From positions 806,001-870,000 of the forward strand of contig NZ_JAXMNY010000002.1 of the NCBI RefSeq assembly GCF_034670185.1: a stretch of 64,000 nt of DNA, read 5' to 3'. The translations under genes were made by a program, and so were the position numbers. Positions 41,073-50,473 of this stretch are shown here, one piece after another; within the stretch, counting starts at the first letter, position 1; each line of letters opens with the position of its first letter. The notes beneath the pieces were generated by a model that was not told where the DNA came from, did not search any database, and worked only from the letters and a program-made list of their open reading frames with translations. The DNA comes from Nisaea sp. Its GTDB lineage: Bacteria; Pseudomonadota; Alphaproteobacteria; Thalassobaculales; Thalassobaculaceae.

Positions 41073-43103
41073 ATGGCCACCGAAAGCGGGCGGCTGCTGG
41101 TCTGCAATTGCAATCAGACCATGCCCCTGGAGTCCGTCGCGCGCGCAGTTATGCAAGGCGATGCGGCACCCTTCATCCATTCAGCCCTGTGCCGATCCCA
41201 ACTTGGAAATTTTCGCGATGCGGCAGCCGCAGGCACCCCGCTGACCGTCTGCTGTACTCAGGAAGCGCCGCTGTTCAGCGAAATCGGGCAGGAAAGCGGA
41301 CTGGATGAGAGCGCGTTAAGCTTCGTCAATATCCGCGAGAGGGCCGGCTGGTCCGACGAGGCCAAGGATGCCGGACCGAAGATCGCCGCACTCATCGCGG
41401 AGGCCACGGTCGCAGGAACGCCGACAACGCAGGTATCGCTCTCTTCCGACGGGATCTGCCTGGTCTATGGCAAGGATCAGTCCGCTCTCGACGCGGCACG
41501 GCAACTCTCGGAGCGGCTCGACGTCACGCTGCTGCTGAAAGAAAGCGGCGGCATCGTGCCGCCTTCAGTCATGGATGTGCCGGTGTTTCATGGCCGGATC
41601 ATCCGGACCGCCGGGCATCTCGGCGCCTTCGAAATCGGCGTCGACGATTACGCGCCGGCCAATCCGGCAAGCCGAGACGCCTTCTCCTTCGAGCGGCCGC
41701 AGAACGGCGCTGTCTCGAAATGCGACCTCATTCTCGACCTGACCGGAGAGACCCCGCTTTTCACCGGCCACGACAAGCGCGACGGTTATTTCCGACCCGA
41801 TCCGGGCGATCCGGTCGCGGTGCAGAAGGCCTTGTTCGAGCTTTCGGACATGGTCGGCGAATTCGCGAAACCGCGTTATGTGGATTTCAAAGCCGATCTC
41901 TGCGCACATTCCCGCAGCCGCAAGACCGGCTGTTCGCGCTGCATCGATGTCTGCCCGGCCGGCGCAATCAGCTCAGACGGCGATGTTGTCGCCTTCGATG
42001 CACATATTTGCGGTGGTTGCGGTGCCTGTAATTCGGTCTGTCCGACCGGCGCAGCACATTACGCCTTCCCGCCAACCACAACCCTGGTCGAGCGCCTGTC
42101 CGTGCTGATGCAGGCCTATGCGGATGCCGGCGGGCGCGATGCCGCCCTCTTCGTCCACGATGCCACTGACGGCGCCCCGATAATCGACATGTCGGCCAGG
42201 TTCGGGCGCGGCTTGCCCGCCCATGTGATCCCGTTCGCCGTCACCCAGGTGACCCAGATCGGTCTTGATTTCCTGGCCGCCGCCTTTGCATTCGGTGTCG
42301 GCCGGGTGGTGCTGCACGCACACCCGCGCAAGCAGGAGGAGATCGGCGGATTGGCGAGCCAGATCGGACTTGCCGAAACAGTCCTGACCGGGCTCGGCTT
42401 CGAGAGTGGCCGGGTGGAGTTGCTGGTTGAGGCCAATCCGGACGCGGTCGAAGCCAGACTCTGGTCAATGGACCGGTCCAAGGGCGTTGCCCCGCGTTTC
42501 TTCCTGCCGCTCGGCGGCAAGCGGGAAATCATGGATACGGCCCTCGCCCAGCTCCGCCTTGCGGCACCGACCCCGGTCGACACGATCGCCCTTCCGCCCG
42601 GCGCACCGTATGGCCGGGTGAATGTGGATGTTGAGGCCTGCACGCTCTGCCTTGCCTGCGTCAGCGCCTGCCCGGCCAGCGCCCTGCTGGACAACCCGGA
42701 GGCACCCCAGCTTTCCTTCGTCGAAAGCAGTTGCGTGCAATGCGGGCTTTGCCGGAACACCTGCCCGGAAAGCGCCATCACGCTGGAGCCGCAGATCAAC
42801 TTCCTGACCTCAGCCAGGTCGCCAGTTGTGATGAAGGAAGAGGAGCCGTTCCATTGCGTGCGCTGCGACAAGCCCTTCGCCGCGAAAAGCACCATCGACC
42901 GGATCGTCAAAACACTGGCGGAGAAGCACTCGATGTTCGCGACGCCGGAAGCCGCCCGGCGCCTGCAGATGTGCGAGGATTGCCGCGTTGTCGACCAGTT
43001 CGAGGAAGGTAACCCGATGGCAGGTGGCGCCCGCCCGATGGTCCGCACGACAGAGGATTATCAGGCCGGCAATGTCCCCGACGAGGACGACAGCATCCAC
43101 TGA
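41073..43103 (+). CDS. Multi-cluster 4Fe-4S ferredoxin-type protein of the fdh island
   Basis: This is a 676-residue cytoplasmic protein. It has a short N-terminal CNCNQTM motif, then a ~250-residue region without clear motifs. A bacterial ferredoxin pair follows around residues 285-325 (CSRCIDVCPAGAI, CGGCGACNSVCPTGA). A second ~200-residue region precedes another pair around 525-575 (CTLCLACVSACPASAL, CVQCGLCRNTCPESAI). The C-terminus has further CxxC pairs (FHCVRCDKP, MCEDCR) that may bind zinc or a cluster. GGGAGAG precedes the ATG at 41073. Homologues travel with formate dehydrogenase and DUF3305/3306 genes; the role may be electron supply for maturation (inference). Confidence 0.85.
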   Translation: MATESGRLLVCNCNQTMPLESVARAVMQGDAAPFIHSALCRSQLGNFRDAAAAGTPLTVCCTQEAPLFSEIGQESGLDESALSFVNIRERAGWSDEAKDAGPKIAALIAEATVAGTPTTQVSLSSDGICLVYGKDQSALDAARQLSERLDVTLLLKESGGIVPPSVMDVPVFHGRIIRTAGHLGAFEIGVDDYAPANPASRDAFSFERPQNGAVSKCDLILDLTGETPLFTGHDKRDGYFRPDPGDPVAVQKALFELSDMVGEFAKPRYVDFKADLCAHSRSRKTGCSRCIDVCPAGAISSDGDVVAFDAHICGGCGACNSVCPTGAAHYAFPPTTTLVERLSVLMQAYADAGGRDAALFVHDATDGAPIIDMSARFGRGLPAHVIPFAVTQVTQIGLDFLAAAFAFGVGRVVLHAHPRKQEEIGGLASQIGLAETVLTGLGFESGRVELLVEANPDAVEARLWSMDRSKGVAPRFFLPLGGKREIMDTALAQLRLAAPTPVDTIALPPGAPYGRVNVDVEACTLCLACVSACPASALLDNPEAPQLSFVESSCVQCGLCRNTCPESAITLEPQINFLTSARSPVVMKEEEPFHCVRCDKPFAAKSTIDRIVKTLAEKHSMFATPEAARRLQMCEDCRVVDQFEEGNPMAGGARPMVRTTEDYQAGNVPDEDDSIH

Positions 43104-43124
43104 CCACCCGGAGCTGTAGACGCG

Positions 43125-43412
43125 TCAGCCGCCGAACCGATCCTGGCACATGGCGGCGGCGCGTTGCTTGAAGAGGGTGTGTTTGGCATCGTCGATCACA
43201 CCCTCCGCCAGCATCCGGTCAACCGGGCCATAGCGTTCCGAAAGACAGGCCGCCAATTCGGGGTTGGCCGGCACCACCGGCACAGCGGCGCCGTCCGTGA
43301 ACACTGTCAGATCATCGCGGTGAATGTAGGCGAGTGACGCCACCGACAGGATCAAAACCAGACCCGCAACCAGACGGGCCCGCCTGCTGTCGATAAAAGG
43401 TTCGGTGGCCAC
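43125..43412 (-). CDS. Small membrane-anchored protein, unknown
   Basis: The product has 95 residues starting at GTG 43412. A basic N-terminus (RRARL) is followed by one membrane helix (VAGLVLILSVASLAYI), then a ~60-residue extra-cytoplasmic part with two cysteines (AACLSERYG, AAMCQDRFGG) that may form a disulfide. Spacing to the DUF6494 gene is only 5 bp. Not recognised; context suggests an fdh accessory role. Confidence 0.65.
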   Translation of the reverse strand: MATEPFIDSRRARLVAGLVLILSVASLAYIHRDDLTVFTDGAAVPVVPANPELAACLSERYGPVDRMLAEGVIDDAKHTLFKQRAAAMCQDRFGG

Positions 43413-43417
43413 GGCCG

Positions 43418-43624
43418 TTACTCGGTCTCGATCGTGCCGTCGATGGTCACTTCAAGACCCGCCGCCGGGATCGACAGCACAACCTTGGCATCCGCTGCAG
43501 CGCCGGGTTTCAAAGCGCCGCTCTCCACCGCCGCGCGGATCGCTGTCTCGATCTCGCGTTGACTGGTCACGCCGACCTTCTTCAGAAACTTGCGGACACT
43601 CATGTTGAAGATGTCTTCGTTCAT
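43418..43624 (-). CDS. DUF6494 family protein
   Basis: The 68-residue product opens NEDIFNMSVRKFLKKVG, the hallmark of this small conserved family, followed by SQREIETAIR and a short beta-rich C-terminus (LEVTIDGTIET). GGGAGA precedes the ATG. It is strongly linked to formate dehydrogenase neighbourhoods in alphaproteobacteria. Function unknown. Confidence 0.85.
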   Translation of the reverse strand: MNEDIFNMSVRKFLKKVGVTSQREIETAIRAAVESGALKPGAAADAKVVLSIPAAGLEVTIDGTIETE

Positions 43625-43636
43625 GTCTTTTCTCCC

Positions 43637-44668
43637 TTACGCCGGCACGGCCAGCGGTAAATTGACCAACAGGTTTTGCGGCTTCATCCGCAGCACGCCT
43701 TTCGCGTCCTGCGCCAATCCGAGATAGACCGGACGCCCAGCGATATCTGCGCGCATGGCTTCCGGTTGCTTGAAATCGAGCCTGAACAGCGCGATCAGGT
43801 TGACCAGAGTCTCCTCGTCCACCTCTTCACCCTTGTAGAGCGCATTCAGGATGCCGGTCGAGGTCGCATCGAGACCGACATGCCAGACCCAGCGCTCGTC
43901 CTTGATGCTGCGCACCGGGGTCACGGAGACCTCGACGCCAAGGAAATGGGCAGCCCAGCTTTCCAGCACTCGGCACAGCGCATCCAGCCCCGGGCGGGTG
44001 AAGGTAAGATCGAGCACAGTGTCGAACCGGTCGCTCCGATCCCAATAGATCGCCGCGTTTTCCTCGGTCAGCACATCCAGCTCGACGGAGCGTAGCGGGG
44101 TGTCGTTCTCCGCGATCAGGCGCTCCAGCGAACTTTGACCCTGCCCCGCCGCATGCATGTCGACAATTTCCTCGTCGGCGCACATCACGATGCCTTCCTG
44201 CAACGTCACCCGCTGGCTCCGGAACAGCAGCTCGGCGGCACGGGCGCGGATCGGGTCACTCACCCCCTCCAGCATGTTGCGGGCGACGGCATGGGCAATC
44301 TGGTCGAGGAACAGCGGCGGGATGGAGACGTCGCCGGACAGAAAGGTCGAGAGATAGAAGGCTTCGAGACTGTCCGCCGTCAGCAGGGCATTGCGGAAGC
44401 CGAGTACGATCTCATAATTCTCCCGTCCATCCTTATCGCCGAACGCCGACAGCTCCATTTCACTGACCGGCCTGCGCGGGTCTTGCAGAAGGGCCGCATG
44501 GAGACTGCGCTCCGTCGCACAGGATTCCTCGACCGGCGCCACTTCGGGCCGGGCGAAGATCGCGCGCAGGAAATCATCCGTAACCGCCAGGCGGCCGTCG
44601 GCCGTCCGGTCAAGCAGCGCATGGCCGGAGCTGATCCAGAAATCCCGAGGTGCATCCAAAACTGTCAT
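43637..44668 (-). CDS. DUF6352 family protein
   Basis: This is a 343-residue cytoplasmic protein beginning DFWISSGHALLDR. It has a helical body with PRRPVSEMELSAFGDKDGRENYEI and a C-terminal region with DERWVWHVGLDA, LYKGEEVDEETL and a final YLGLAQDAKGVLRMKPQNLL. No catalytic motif is obvious. It sits in the same minus-strand run as the ligase-like gene and DUF6494, at 12-13 bp spacings, so it is surely co-expressed. Part of the conserved accessory set of this formate dehydrogenase type. Confidence 0.82.
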   Translation of the reverse strand: MTVLDAPRDFWISSGHALLDRTADGRLAVTDDFLRAIFARPEVAPVEESCATERSLHAALLQDPRRPVSEMELSAFGDKDGRENYEIVLGFRNALLTADSLEAFYLSTFLSGDVSIPPLFLDQIAHAVARNMLEGVSDPIRARAAELLFRSQRVTLQEGIVMCADEEIVDMHAAGQGQSSLERLIAENDTPLRSVELDVLTEENAAIYWDRSDRFDTVLDLTFTRPGLDALCRVLESWAAHFLGVEVSVTPVRSIKDERWVWHVGLDATSTGILNALYKGEEVDEETLVNLIALFRLDFKQPEAMRADIAGRPVYLGLAQDAKGVLRMKPQNLLVNLPLAVPA

Positions 44669-44681
44669 TTATCCGCCTGCT

Positions 44682-45434
44682 TCAATCGAGGGACCAAGTT
44701 GGCTTGCGCAGCACATCGGTCAACGCCACCAGCGGCGTTTTCGTATCGCCGAGAACCAGTCCGCCATTTTCGTCGAGCCCAAGCAAGGTGCCTTTCCACT
44801 GACCGCCACCGAATCTGAGATCCACCGTCTCGCCCCGTTTCGCGGCACGCGGCAGCCAGTTATCGGCAATAGGACGGAAGCCGTCCGAGACATAGCGGTT
44901 GGTCCAGAGCAGGAAATGCCGGGAGAAACTCTCCAGCAAGCCGCCTGTGGTGAGCTCACCACACCCCTCGTCGAACAATGTCGTCCGCTGCCGCATCATA
45001 CCCGGCTCCGGCGCATCTTCGCGCGGCGTCATCGCAACCTCGACGCTGAGCACAGCCCAGTCGGGCACCGGATCGTCAGCCAGATTTTCCCACGCGGACG
45101 GGTCCACCGTGAGACGAACCCCTCCGGCCAGACCGCCATTCACGATCAGCCGGTCCGGCCAGCCAAACATGACCTCGACCTGCGGCGGGACCTGGGCGCC
45201 AAGGCAATCGCCGAGCGCGACCATCGCCACATGAACCGCCGCGAGGCTTTCGGAAAGCGGTTTATCCGGTGCCAGCACGATGGCGCAGGACATGACATCA
45301 GCACTGTCGCTCCAGTACAGGTTCGCCGGATCGGCACCGTTTTTCGCCGCCTCGACGGCCAGCGCCAGAATATCAGCCTCCGCATCGTGGCGATGTGGCC
45401 GGTATATCGGCGGAAAAGTAAGCTCTTCTTGCAT
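44682..45434 (-). CDS. Biotin/lipoate-protein-ligase-like protein
   Basis: This is a 250-residue protein with the BPL/LPL fold pattern: YWSDSADVMSCAIVLAPD, EVMFGWPDRLIVNGGLAGGVRL (a degenerate version of the KWPNDI/GKKIAGI segment, by position 88-109) and a C-terminal SH3-like region GQWKGTLLGLDENGGLVLGD. The usual KWPND lysine is replaced (GWPDR), so classic biotin transfer is doubtful. It is the first gene of the minus-strand accessory run and divergent from the glycosyltransferase gene. It may modify or chaperone a partner of the formate dehydrogenase system (inference). Confidence 0.8.
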   Translation of the reverse strand: MQEELTFPPIYRPHRHDAEADILALAVEAAKNGADPANLYWSDSADVMSCAIVLAPDKPLSESLAAVHVAMVALGDCLGAQVPPQVEVMFGWPDRLIVNGGLAGGVRLTVDPSAWENLADDPVPDWAVLSVEVAMTPREDAPEPGMMRQRTTLFDEGCGELTTGGLLESFSRHFLLWTNRYVSDGFRPIADNWLPRAAKRGETVDLRFGGGQWKGTLLGLDENGGLVLGDTKTPLVALTDVLRKPTWSLD

Positions 45435-45569
45435 GTTTCACTCCCTGCCGGGAAACCTACCATGGACACTCGGCCTGTCATCGGGAATCGCCATTGGCAG
45501 ATCGGCATGATAAGCGATTCAAGTAGTTTGGCCCCGGTCGGGGGCTCATGGTGGGAAAGGAGACAGGGC

Positions 45570-47756
45570 GTGCAGATTCGCGAAATGCTGATCGCTGCAC
45601 ACAGCCTGCATCAGGCCGGTCGAATCGCCGAGGCCATATCCGGATATCGTCGTGTTCTCTGTGCATCGCCCAGCGAAGCAGACAGCTGGCACCTTCTGGG
45701 AACCGCGATGCTGCAGGCTGGCCATCCTGCACCCGCTGTTAACTGCATAAGGCGCGCCCTTGCCGCAGCGCCCGGGCGGCACGATTTCCGGCTCAATCTC
45801 GGCTTTGCCCTGATCGACAGTGGGGCTGCCGAGGCCGCCGTGTCGGCTCTGGCCGCCGGGTGCGCCAGCCTCTCCGGCCAAGCTGCGTTCTGGAACGCAT
45901 GCGCATCCGCTAAAAAGCAGGCGGGAGATCCGTCCGGCGCCACTCTGGCGCTCCACAAAGCGATACTCCTCGAACCCGGCGATTCTGCATCCGCCTATAA
46001 TCTTGCGCTCGGCTTGCAGGAGCAGAACCGCAATGAAGATGCCCTCGATCACTATGACCGGGCCATCGCTCTTCAGGCCTCCGGTCACATTCCCTTCGCC
46101 AACCGTGCCCAGGCGTACCGCGCGCTGAACCGCCCGGCGGAGGCTGCCCGGGATTTCAAACGCGCCCTTGTCCTTGCCCCGGCTCTCCCGGATCTGCTGA
46201 ACGACCTCGGCATCGTGCTCTGGGCAGAGAAAGACAGCTCGCACGCCATCGCACTCTACCGCTATGCCTTCGCAGCCGCTCCGGACAACCCGGAGATCCT
46301 GCGAAACCTTGCAAGCGCCCAGCTAAGCGCCGGAAACTACGAGACCGCGCTTGACACCTACATTGATGCGGCGAAGCGTTTTCCCTCGGTGCCTGCCTTC
46401 GCAGTCCGAAGAGCCTTTGCCCTGCCGGTTATTCCCCGGGATGTGCCGCAGATAGATGCCGCGCGCGAGAAGATAGCCGCATTCCTCGACTCTCCGGAAG
46501 CCCGGCGCATCCAGCTGACGGACCCGCTCAACCAGATTGGCGCCGCCAATTTCTATCTCGTCTATCACGGTCGCAACGACCTGGATCTGGCGGTCGGTAT
46601 CAGCAAATTCTACCGGCATGCCTGCCCGATGCTTAACTTCACCGCCCCGCATGCAGGCGACGGCCCGCCGCCCGCAACCCGCAGGATTCGCCTTGGAATC
46701 TGTTCAACGCATCTTGCCGGGCACACGATCGGCGCCGTGTTCGGCAATCTGGTGACCGGGATCGACCGGGAGCGCTTCACGCTCACCTTGCTGCGCCCGC
46801 CCAGCCTTCGGGATGCGGCGGCAGCGGAGATTGCCTCCCGGTTCGATGAGGTGGTGGAACTGCCGGCGAATATCGCTCAAGCGGCGGAGATCGCGGCGGC
46901 CTGCCGTCTCGATGCGCTGCTCTATACCGATATCGGTATGGAGCCCTTCACCTATTTCCTTGCCCACACACGGCTGGCTCCGGTGCAATGGGTCACCTGG
47001 GGCCACCCCGTAACCACCGGCATCAGCACCGTGGACGCCTATCTCTCTCCGGACTGTTTTGAGCCAGAGGGAGCGGAAGCGCACTATTCAGAACGTCTGG
47101 TGCGCAGCCCCAGCATTCCGATGAATTACCGCGATGAGCGCGTCCCGCCAGCCGGCGCGAAATCCGATTTCGGCCTGCCGGACAATCGGCCGCTTTATCT
47201 CTGTCCGCAAAATCTCTTCAAATTGCATCCGGAGTTCGACCTCTGGCTCGGCGAGATTCTGAAAGCAGACCCGCGCGGCATGATCGGCTTGATCGGGGGC
47301 GCGAACATCGCATGGACAGAACAGGTGAAGGCCCGGCTCGCTCCCGTCCTGGGGGCTGACATGGAACGGGTGCGGTTTGTGCCGTTCCTTCCAAAGGCCG
47401 ACTATATGCGGCTGCTAGGCGCTGCGGAGGTCATGTTGGACCCGATCCATTTCGGCGGCAGTAACACCACGCTCGGAGGGTTTGCAGCGGGAACGCCTGC
47501 TATCACCTGGCCAAGCGGCTACATGCGTGGGCGCATGACCATGGGGCTTTACCGGACAATGGGCGTCGAGGATTGCATCGCTTCAGGGCGCGTGGACTAT
47601 GCGGCGAAGGCAACGGAGATCGCCAACAACCCGACGATGCGGGCGGACATTGTCTCCCGTATCCGGGCCGCCCGCCCGTCCGTCGTCGAAACGACGGGCG
47701 CGGCCCGGGATCTCGGTCACTTGCTTGCGAACGCGGTCAGCTCGCGGAGCGGTTAG
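45570..47756 (+). CDS. TPR-containing glycosyltransferase, OGT/SPINDLY (GT41)-like
   Basis: This is a 728-residue protein with about nine tetratricopeptide repeats (residues 1-330; for example DSWHLLGTAMLQAGHPAPAVN, and SAYNLALGLQEQNRNEDALDHYDRAI, each by repeat position) followed by a two-lobe glycosyltransferase domain. C-lobe signatures are VQWVTWGHPVTTG, DAYLSPDCFEPE, ERLVRSP, LYLCPQNLFKLHPEFD, and the donor-binding DPIHFGGSNTTLGGFAAGTP. Start GTG 45570 has AGGAG seven bases upstream. GT41 proteins add GlcNAc to Ser/Thr; bacterial members also modify adhesins or flagellins. The donor here is unknown. Its 3' end overlaps the convergent cupin gene by 20 bp. Confidence 0.87.
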   Translation: MQIREMLIAAHSLHQAGRIAEAISGYRRVLCASPSEADSWHLLGTAMLQAGHPAPAVNCIRRALAAAPGRHDFRLNLGFALIDSGAAEAAVSALAAGCASLSGQAAFWNACASAKKQAGDPSGATLALHKAILLEPGDSASAYNLALGLQEQNRNEDALDHYDRAIALQASGHIPFANRAQAYRALNRPAEAARDFKRALVLAPALPDLLNDLGIVLWAEKDSSHAIALYRYAFAAAPDNPEILRNLASAQLSAGNYETALDTYIDAAKRFPSVPAFAVRRAFALPVIPRDVPQIDAAREKIAAFLDSPEARRIQLTDPLNQIGAANFYLVYHGRNDLDLAVGISKFYRHACPMLNFTAPHAGDGPPPATRRIRLGICSTHLAGHTIGAVFGNLVTGIDRERFTLTLLRPPSLRDAAAAEIASRFDEVVELPANIAQAAEIAAACRLDALLYTDIGMEPFTYFLAHTRLAPVQWVTWGHPVTTGISTVDAYLSPDCFEPEGAEAHYSERLVRSPSIPMNYRDERVPPAGAKSDFGLPDNRPLYLCPQNLFKLHPEFDLWLGEILKADPRGMIGLIGGANIAWTEQVKARLAPVLGADMERVRFVPFLPKADYMRLLGAAEVMLDPIHFGGSNTTLGGFAAGTPAITWPSGYMRGRMTMGLYRTMGVEDCIASGRVDYAAKATEIANNPTMRADIVSRIRAARPSVVETTGAARDLGHLLANAVSSRSG

Positions 47757-48279
47757 CGATGAACATGGCTTTACCGGTTTCCATGTCATAACGCAGCCGC
47801 GGCTCGTTCTCCAGCGGCCGCCCTGTCACCCGCACAAAGCAGGCCTGGGCCGGATAATCGATCGCGTGAATGGCCCGCACATCGTAAAGACCGGCCTGAC
47901 CCGGCGCGAGCCTGTAGGTCTTCACATGCTCGATCTTCACGTCGCCATCCCCGTCGCCGCCATCGGCCCGGCTGAACTCGCTCATGTCGGTATATTCCTT
48001 GGCCTGACCGTAGATTGCCCAGGAGGTACCGTGATCGTGCGGTGGCGAGGCATGCGGCTTGTCATTCACATGGGCCAGAACGACAAATTCGAGCTCATCG
48101 TCACGGTAAAGCTCGGTCACGCCAATCGGTGCGTCCTTGCCGCAAACGTCCTCGACAAAAGCCTGGTTCATCAGCAGCTTTTCGAGGTTCTTGCGGACTG
48201 CTTCCCGGCCTGCGGGACTGTTGTCGCGCGCCAGAGCGTCATGGCTTTCGCGACAGAATTCGTCCAGACCGTATGCCAT
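47737..48279 (-). CDS. Cupin / cysteine-dioxygenase-like metal protein
   Basis: This is a 180-residue protein with a double-stranded beta-helix. The metal motif is SPPHDHGTSWAIYGQAKEYT (two His plus the downstream Glu), and a later strand GLYDVRAIHAIDYP supplies the third His. This resembles cysteine-dioxygenase-type cupins, but the substrate is unknown. GGGAG precedes the ATG. It converges with the glycosyltransferase gene. Confidence 0.75.
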   Translation of the reverse strand: MAYGLDEFCRESHDALARDNSPAGREAVRKNLEKLLMNQAFVEDVCGKDAPIGVTELYRDDELEFVVLAHVNDKPHASPPHDHGTSWAIYGQAKEYTDMSEFSRADGGDGDGDVKIEHVKTYRLAPGQAGLYDVRAIHAIDYPAQACFVRVTGRPLENEPRLRYDMETGKAMFIANRSAS

Positions 48280-48412
48280 CGGAGATCTCCCTCTAGAATT
48301 CTTTTAGGCCTCCCCGATTTGGTTCCGGGCGGAACGGGGGAGTGCAATCAGGTTCGGTATTCTTGCCCCGATAGGGCAGGAACGCAACGGGGCCGATCAG
48401 GATACAACCAGA

Positions 48413-49888
48413 TTACCGGCCCGCGTTCATCCGGGCGATGGTCGCCGTGGTGCTGTGGCCGTCCTCGAGCCCGGCCAGCACGACTTTTCCGCCATAGGAT
48501 TGAACGAAATCGGCTCCGACCACGGTCTCGACCGTATAGTCGGCGCCTTTCACCAACACGTCGGGACGGATCATCTCGATCAGTTCCTGCGGCGTATCCT
48601 CGCTGAAAATCGCGATCCCATCCACCGACGCGAGGGACGCCAATACCGACGCGCGCGCGGCCTCCGACTGCACCGGGCGGGCCGGGCCTTTAAGGCGTGA
48701 TACCGAGGCATCGCTGTTCAGGCCGACGATCAGGCGATCACACGCGGCCTTGGCCTGGCGCATCAGGGAAACGTGCCCTGGATGCAGCAGGTCGAAACAG
48801 CCATTCGTGAAGCCCACCTTGAGGCCCTGCTTGCGCCACTCTTCCGCCCGCTTGGCAATCATATCGGGCGACGCGACCTTGACCTCGCCCTGCAGCAGAT
48901 CGTGAGCCCGGAATGCGGCCGCCAGTTCAGAGGCATAGGCCACTGCGGTACCCATCTTGCCAACCACAATCCCGGCAGCCGCATTCGCCAGCTCGATCCC
49001 CTCGGCGACGGGAATTCCGCGGCCAAGGGATGCCGCGAGCACCGCAACAACCGTATCGCCGGCGCCCGAAACATCGAAGACTTCCCGCGCCACCGCGTCG
49101 AAATGCAGCGGCTCCTCATCCGGGTTGCCGGACACATAGGTCATGCCGTCCTGGCTCCGGGTAACGAGCACAGCTCCGATCCCCGCGGTCTCGATGATGT
49201 GCCGCGCGGCCGCCACGATTTCATCGGTCGATCCGGCTGGCATACCGCTCGCTTCGGACAGCTCGCGCCTGTTCGGCGTGATGGCCGTTGCGCCGCGATA
49301 ACGCGTGTAGTCCGTGCCTTTCGGATCGACAATGGTCGGGCGGCCCTTGTTCCGAGCCGCCGAAATCAGCGCTCCCAGAATGGAATCCGTCAGCAGCCCC
49401 TTGCCATAGTCCGACAGCACAAGCGCAGAAGAGTCTTCGAGATCGGCAACGGCCCGCGAGATCAGGTCTTCCTCGAGACCGGCATCAATCGCATGCACAT
49501 TCTCCTGATCCGCGCGCAGCAATTGCTGCGCGCCGGCGACATACCGGGTCTTGATCGTCGTCTCACGCCCAGGAACCGTCAGCAGATGACTTTCAACGCC
49601 CGGCTCTTCCGCCACCAGACCGGTCAGCTCCCGTCCAGCCGCGTCGCGCCCGATCACGGAAATGAAACAGGCCTCCGCGCCAAGCGCGACCAGATTGCGG
49701 ACCACGTTCCCGGCACCGCCAAGCATCGCTGTCTCGCGCTCGATCCGCAGAACCGGGACCGGCGCTTCCGGCGAGATCCGGTCGACCGCCCCGTAGACAA
49801 ACCGGTCGAGCATGGCATCGCCGACACAGAGAAGGCGAACCCCGGAGAGGGACTCGACTTTGGCGGAGAGGTCGGAATCGCGCGTCAT
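48413..49888 (-). CDS. hldE: Bifunctional heptose-7-phosphate kinase / heptose-1-phosphate adenylyltransferase
   Basis: HldE makes ADP-D-glycero-D-manno-heptose for the LPS core. The 491-residue product has an N-terminal ribokinase-like domain (VGDAMLDRFVYG, GGAGNVVRNL, catalytic DVSGAGDTVVAVLA) and a C-terminal nucleotidyltransferase (TNGCFDLLHPGHVSLM, about 360-375, and an SRLKGPARP loop). Both activities appear intact. It starts directly at the gmhA stop. gmhB and hldD are not in the window. Confidence 0.96.
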   Translation of the reverse strand: MTRDSDLSAKVESLSGVRLLCVGDAMLDRFVYGAVDRISPEAPVPVLRIERETAMLGGAGNVVRNLVALGAEACFISVIGRDAAGRELTGLVAEEPGVESHLLTVPGRETTIKTRYVAGAQQLLRADQENVHAIDAGLEEDLISRAVADLEDSSALVLSDYGKGLLTDSILGALISAARNKGRPTIVDPKGTDYTRYRGATAITPNRRELSEASGMPAGSTDEIVAAARHIIETAGIGAVLVTRSQDGMTYVSGNPDEEPLHFDAVAREVFDVSGAGDTVVAVLAASLGRGIPVAEGIELANAAAGIVVGKMGTAVAYASELAAAFRAHDLLQGEVKVASPDMIAKRAEEWRKQGLKVGFTNGCFDLLHPGHVSLMRQAKAACDRLIVGLNSDASVSRLKGPARPVQSEAARASVLASLASVDGIAIFSEDTPQELIEMIRPDVLVKGADYTVETVVGADFVQSYGGKVVLAGLEDGHSTTATIARMNAGR

Positions 49889-50473
49889 TTATGCCTCCAC
49901 GAGGCCAAGCTGGATTTCAATAGCGCCGCAAAGCGCCTGACCGATGGTGATGTGCATTTCCTGGATTCTCGCCGCCGCGTCGTGCGGCACCATAATCAGA
50001 GGGTCCGCGAGGCCGACCATGTCTCCACCAGTCCGCCCTGCGAGGCCGGCAGCAACAAGCCCCTTTTCCCGCGCCATCCTGAGACCCTCGATGACATTCG
50101 GCGAGCGCCCGGAAGTCGAGATGCCAATGGCGACGTCACCCGGTCGGCCAAGCGCTTCGATTTGCCTGGAGAAGAGTTTGTCAAACCCGAGATCGTTGCC
50201 CGCCGCAGTCAGCGCCGACCCGTCGGTGGTCAGAGCGATGGCTGAGATGGCCGGGCGATCCTTGATGTATCGGATTGTAAGTTCGGTCGCGAGATGCTGG
50301 GCATCGGATGCACTGCCACCATTTCCGAAGAACAGGATCTTGCCCCCTCCCCGGAGCGAAGAAACACAGCTCTCGGTCAGGGATGCGAACGGACCCGCCA
50401 GGCTCGCCCGTACTGCTTCGGCCACTTTCAGATGCTCGCTCAACTCGCTGTCGAAATAGGCGGTCAGGTCCAT
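49889..50473 (-). CDS. gmhA: Phosphoheptose isomerase
   Basis: This enzyme converts sedoheptulose-7-phosphate to D-glycero-D-manno-heptose-7-phosphate. The 194-residue SIS-domain protein has ILFFGNGGSASDAQHLATEL and GISTSGRSPNVIEGL, plus the C-terminal helix with EMHITIGQALCGAIE. The ATG at 50473 begins the conserved part; upstream residues to 50617 are not conserved-looking. It is operonic with hldE. Confidence 0.94.
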   Translation of the reverse strand: MDLTAYFDSELSEHLKVAEAVRASLAGPFASLTESCVSSLRGGGKILFFGNGGSASDAQHLATELTIRYIKDRPAISAIALTTDGSALTAAGNDLGFDKLFSRQIEALGRPGDVAIGISTSGRSPNVIEGLRMAREKGLVAAGLAGRTGGDMVGLADPLIMVPHDAAARIQEMHITIGQALCGAIEIQLGLVEA

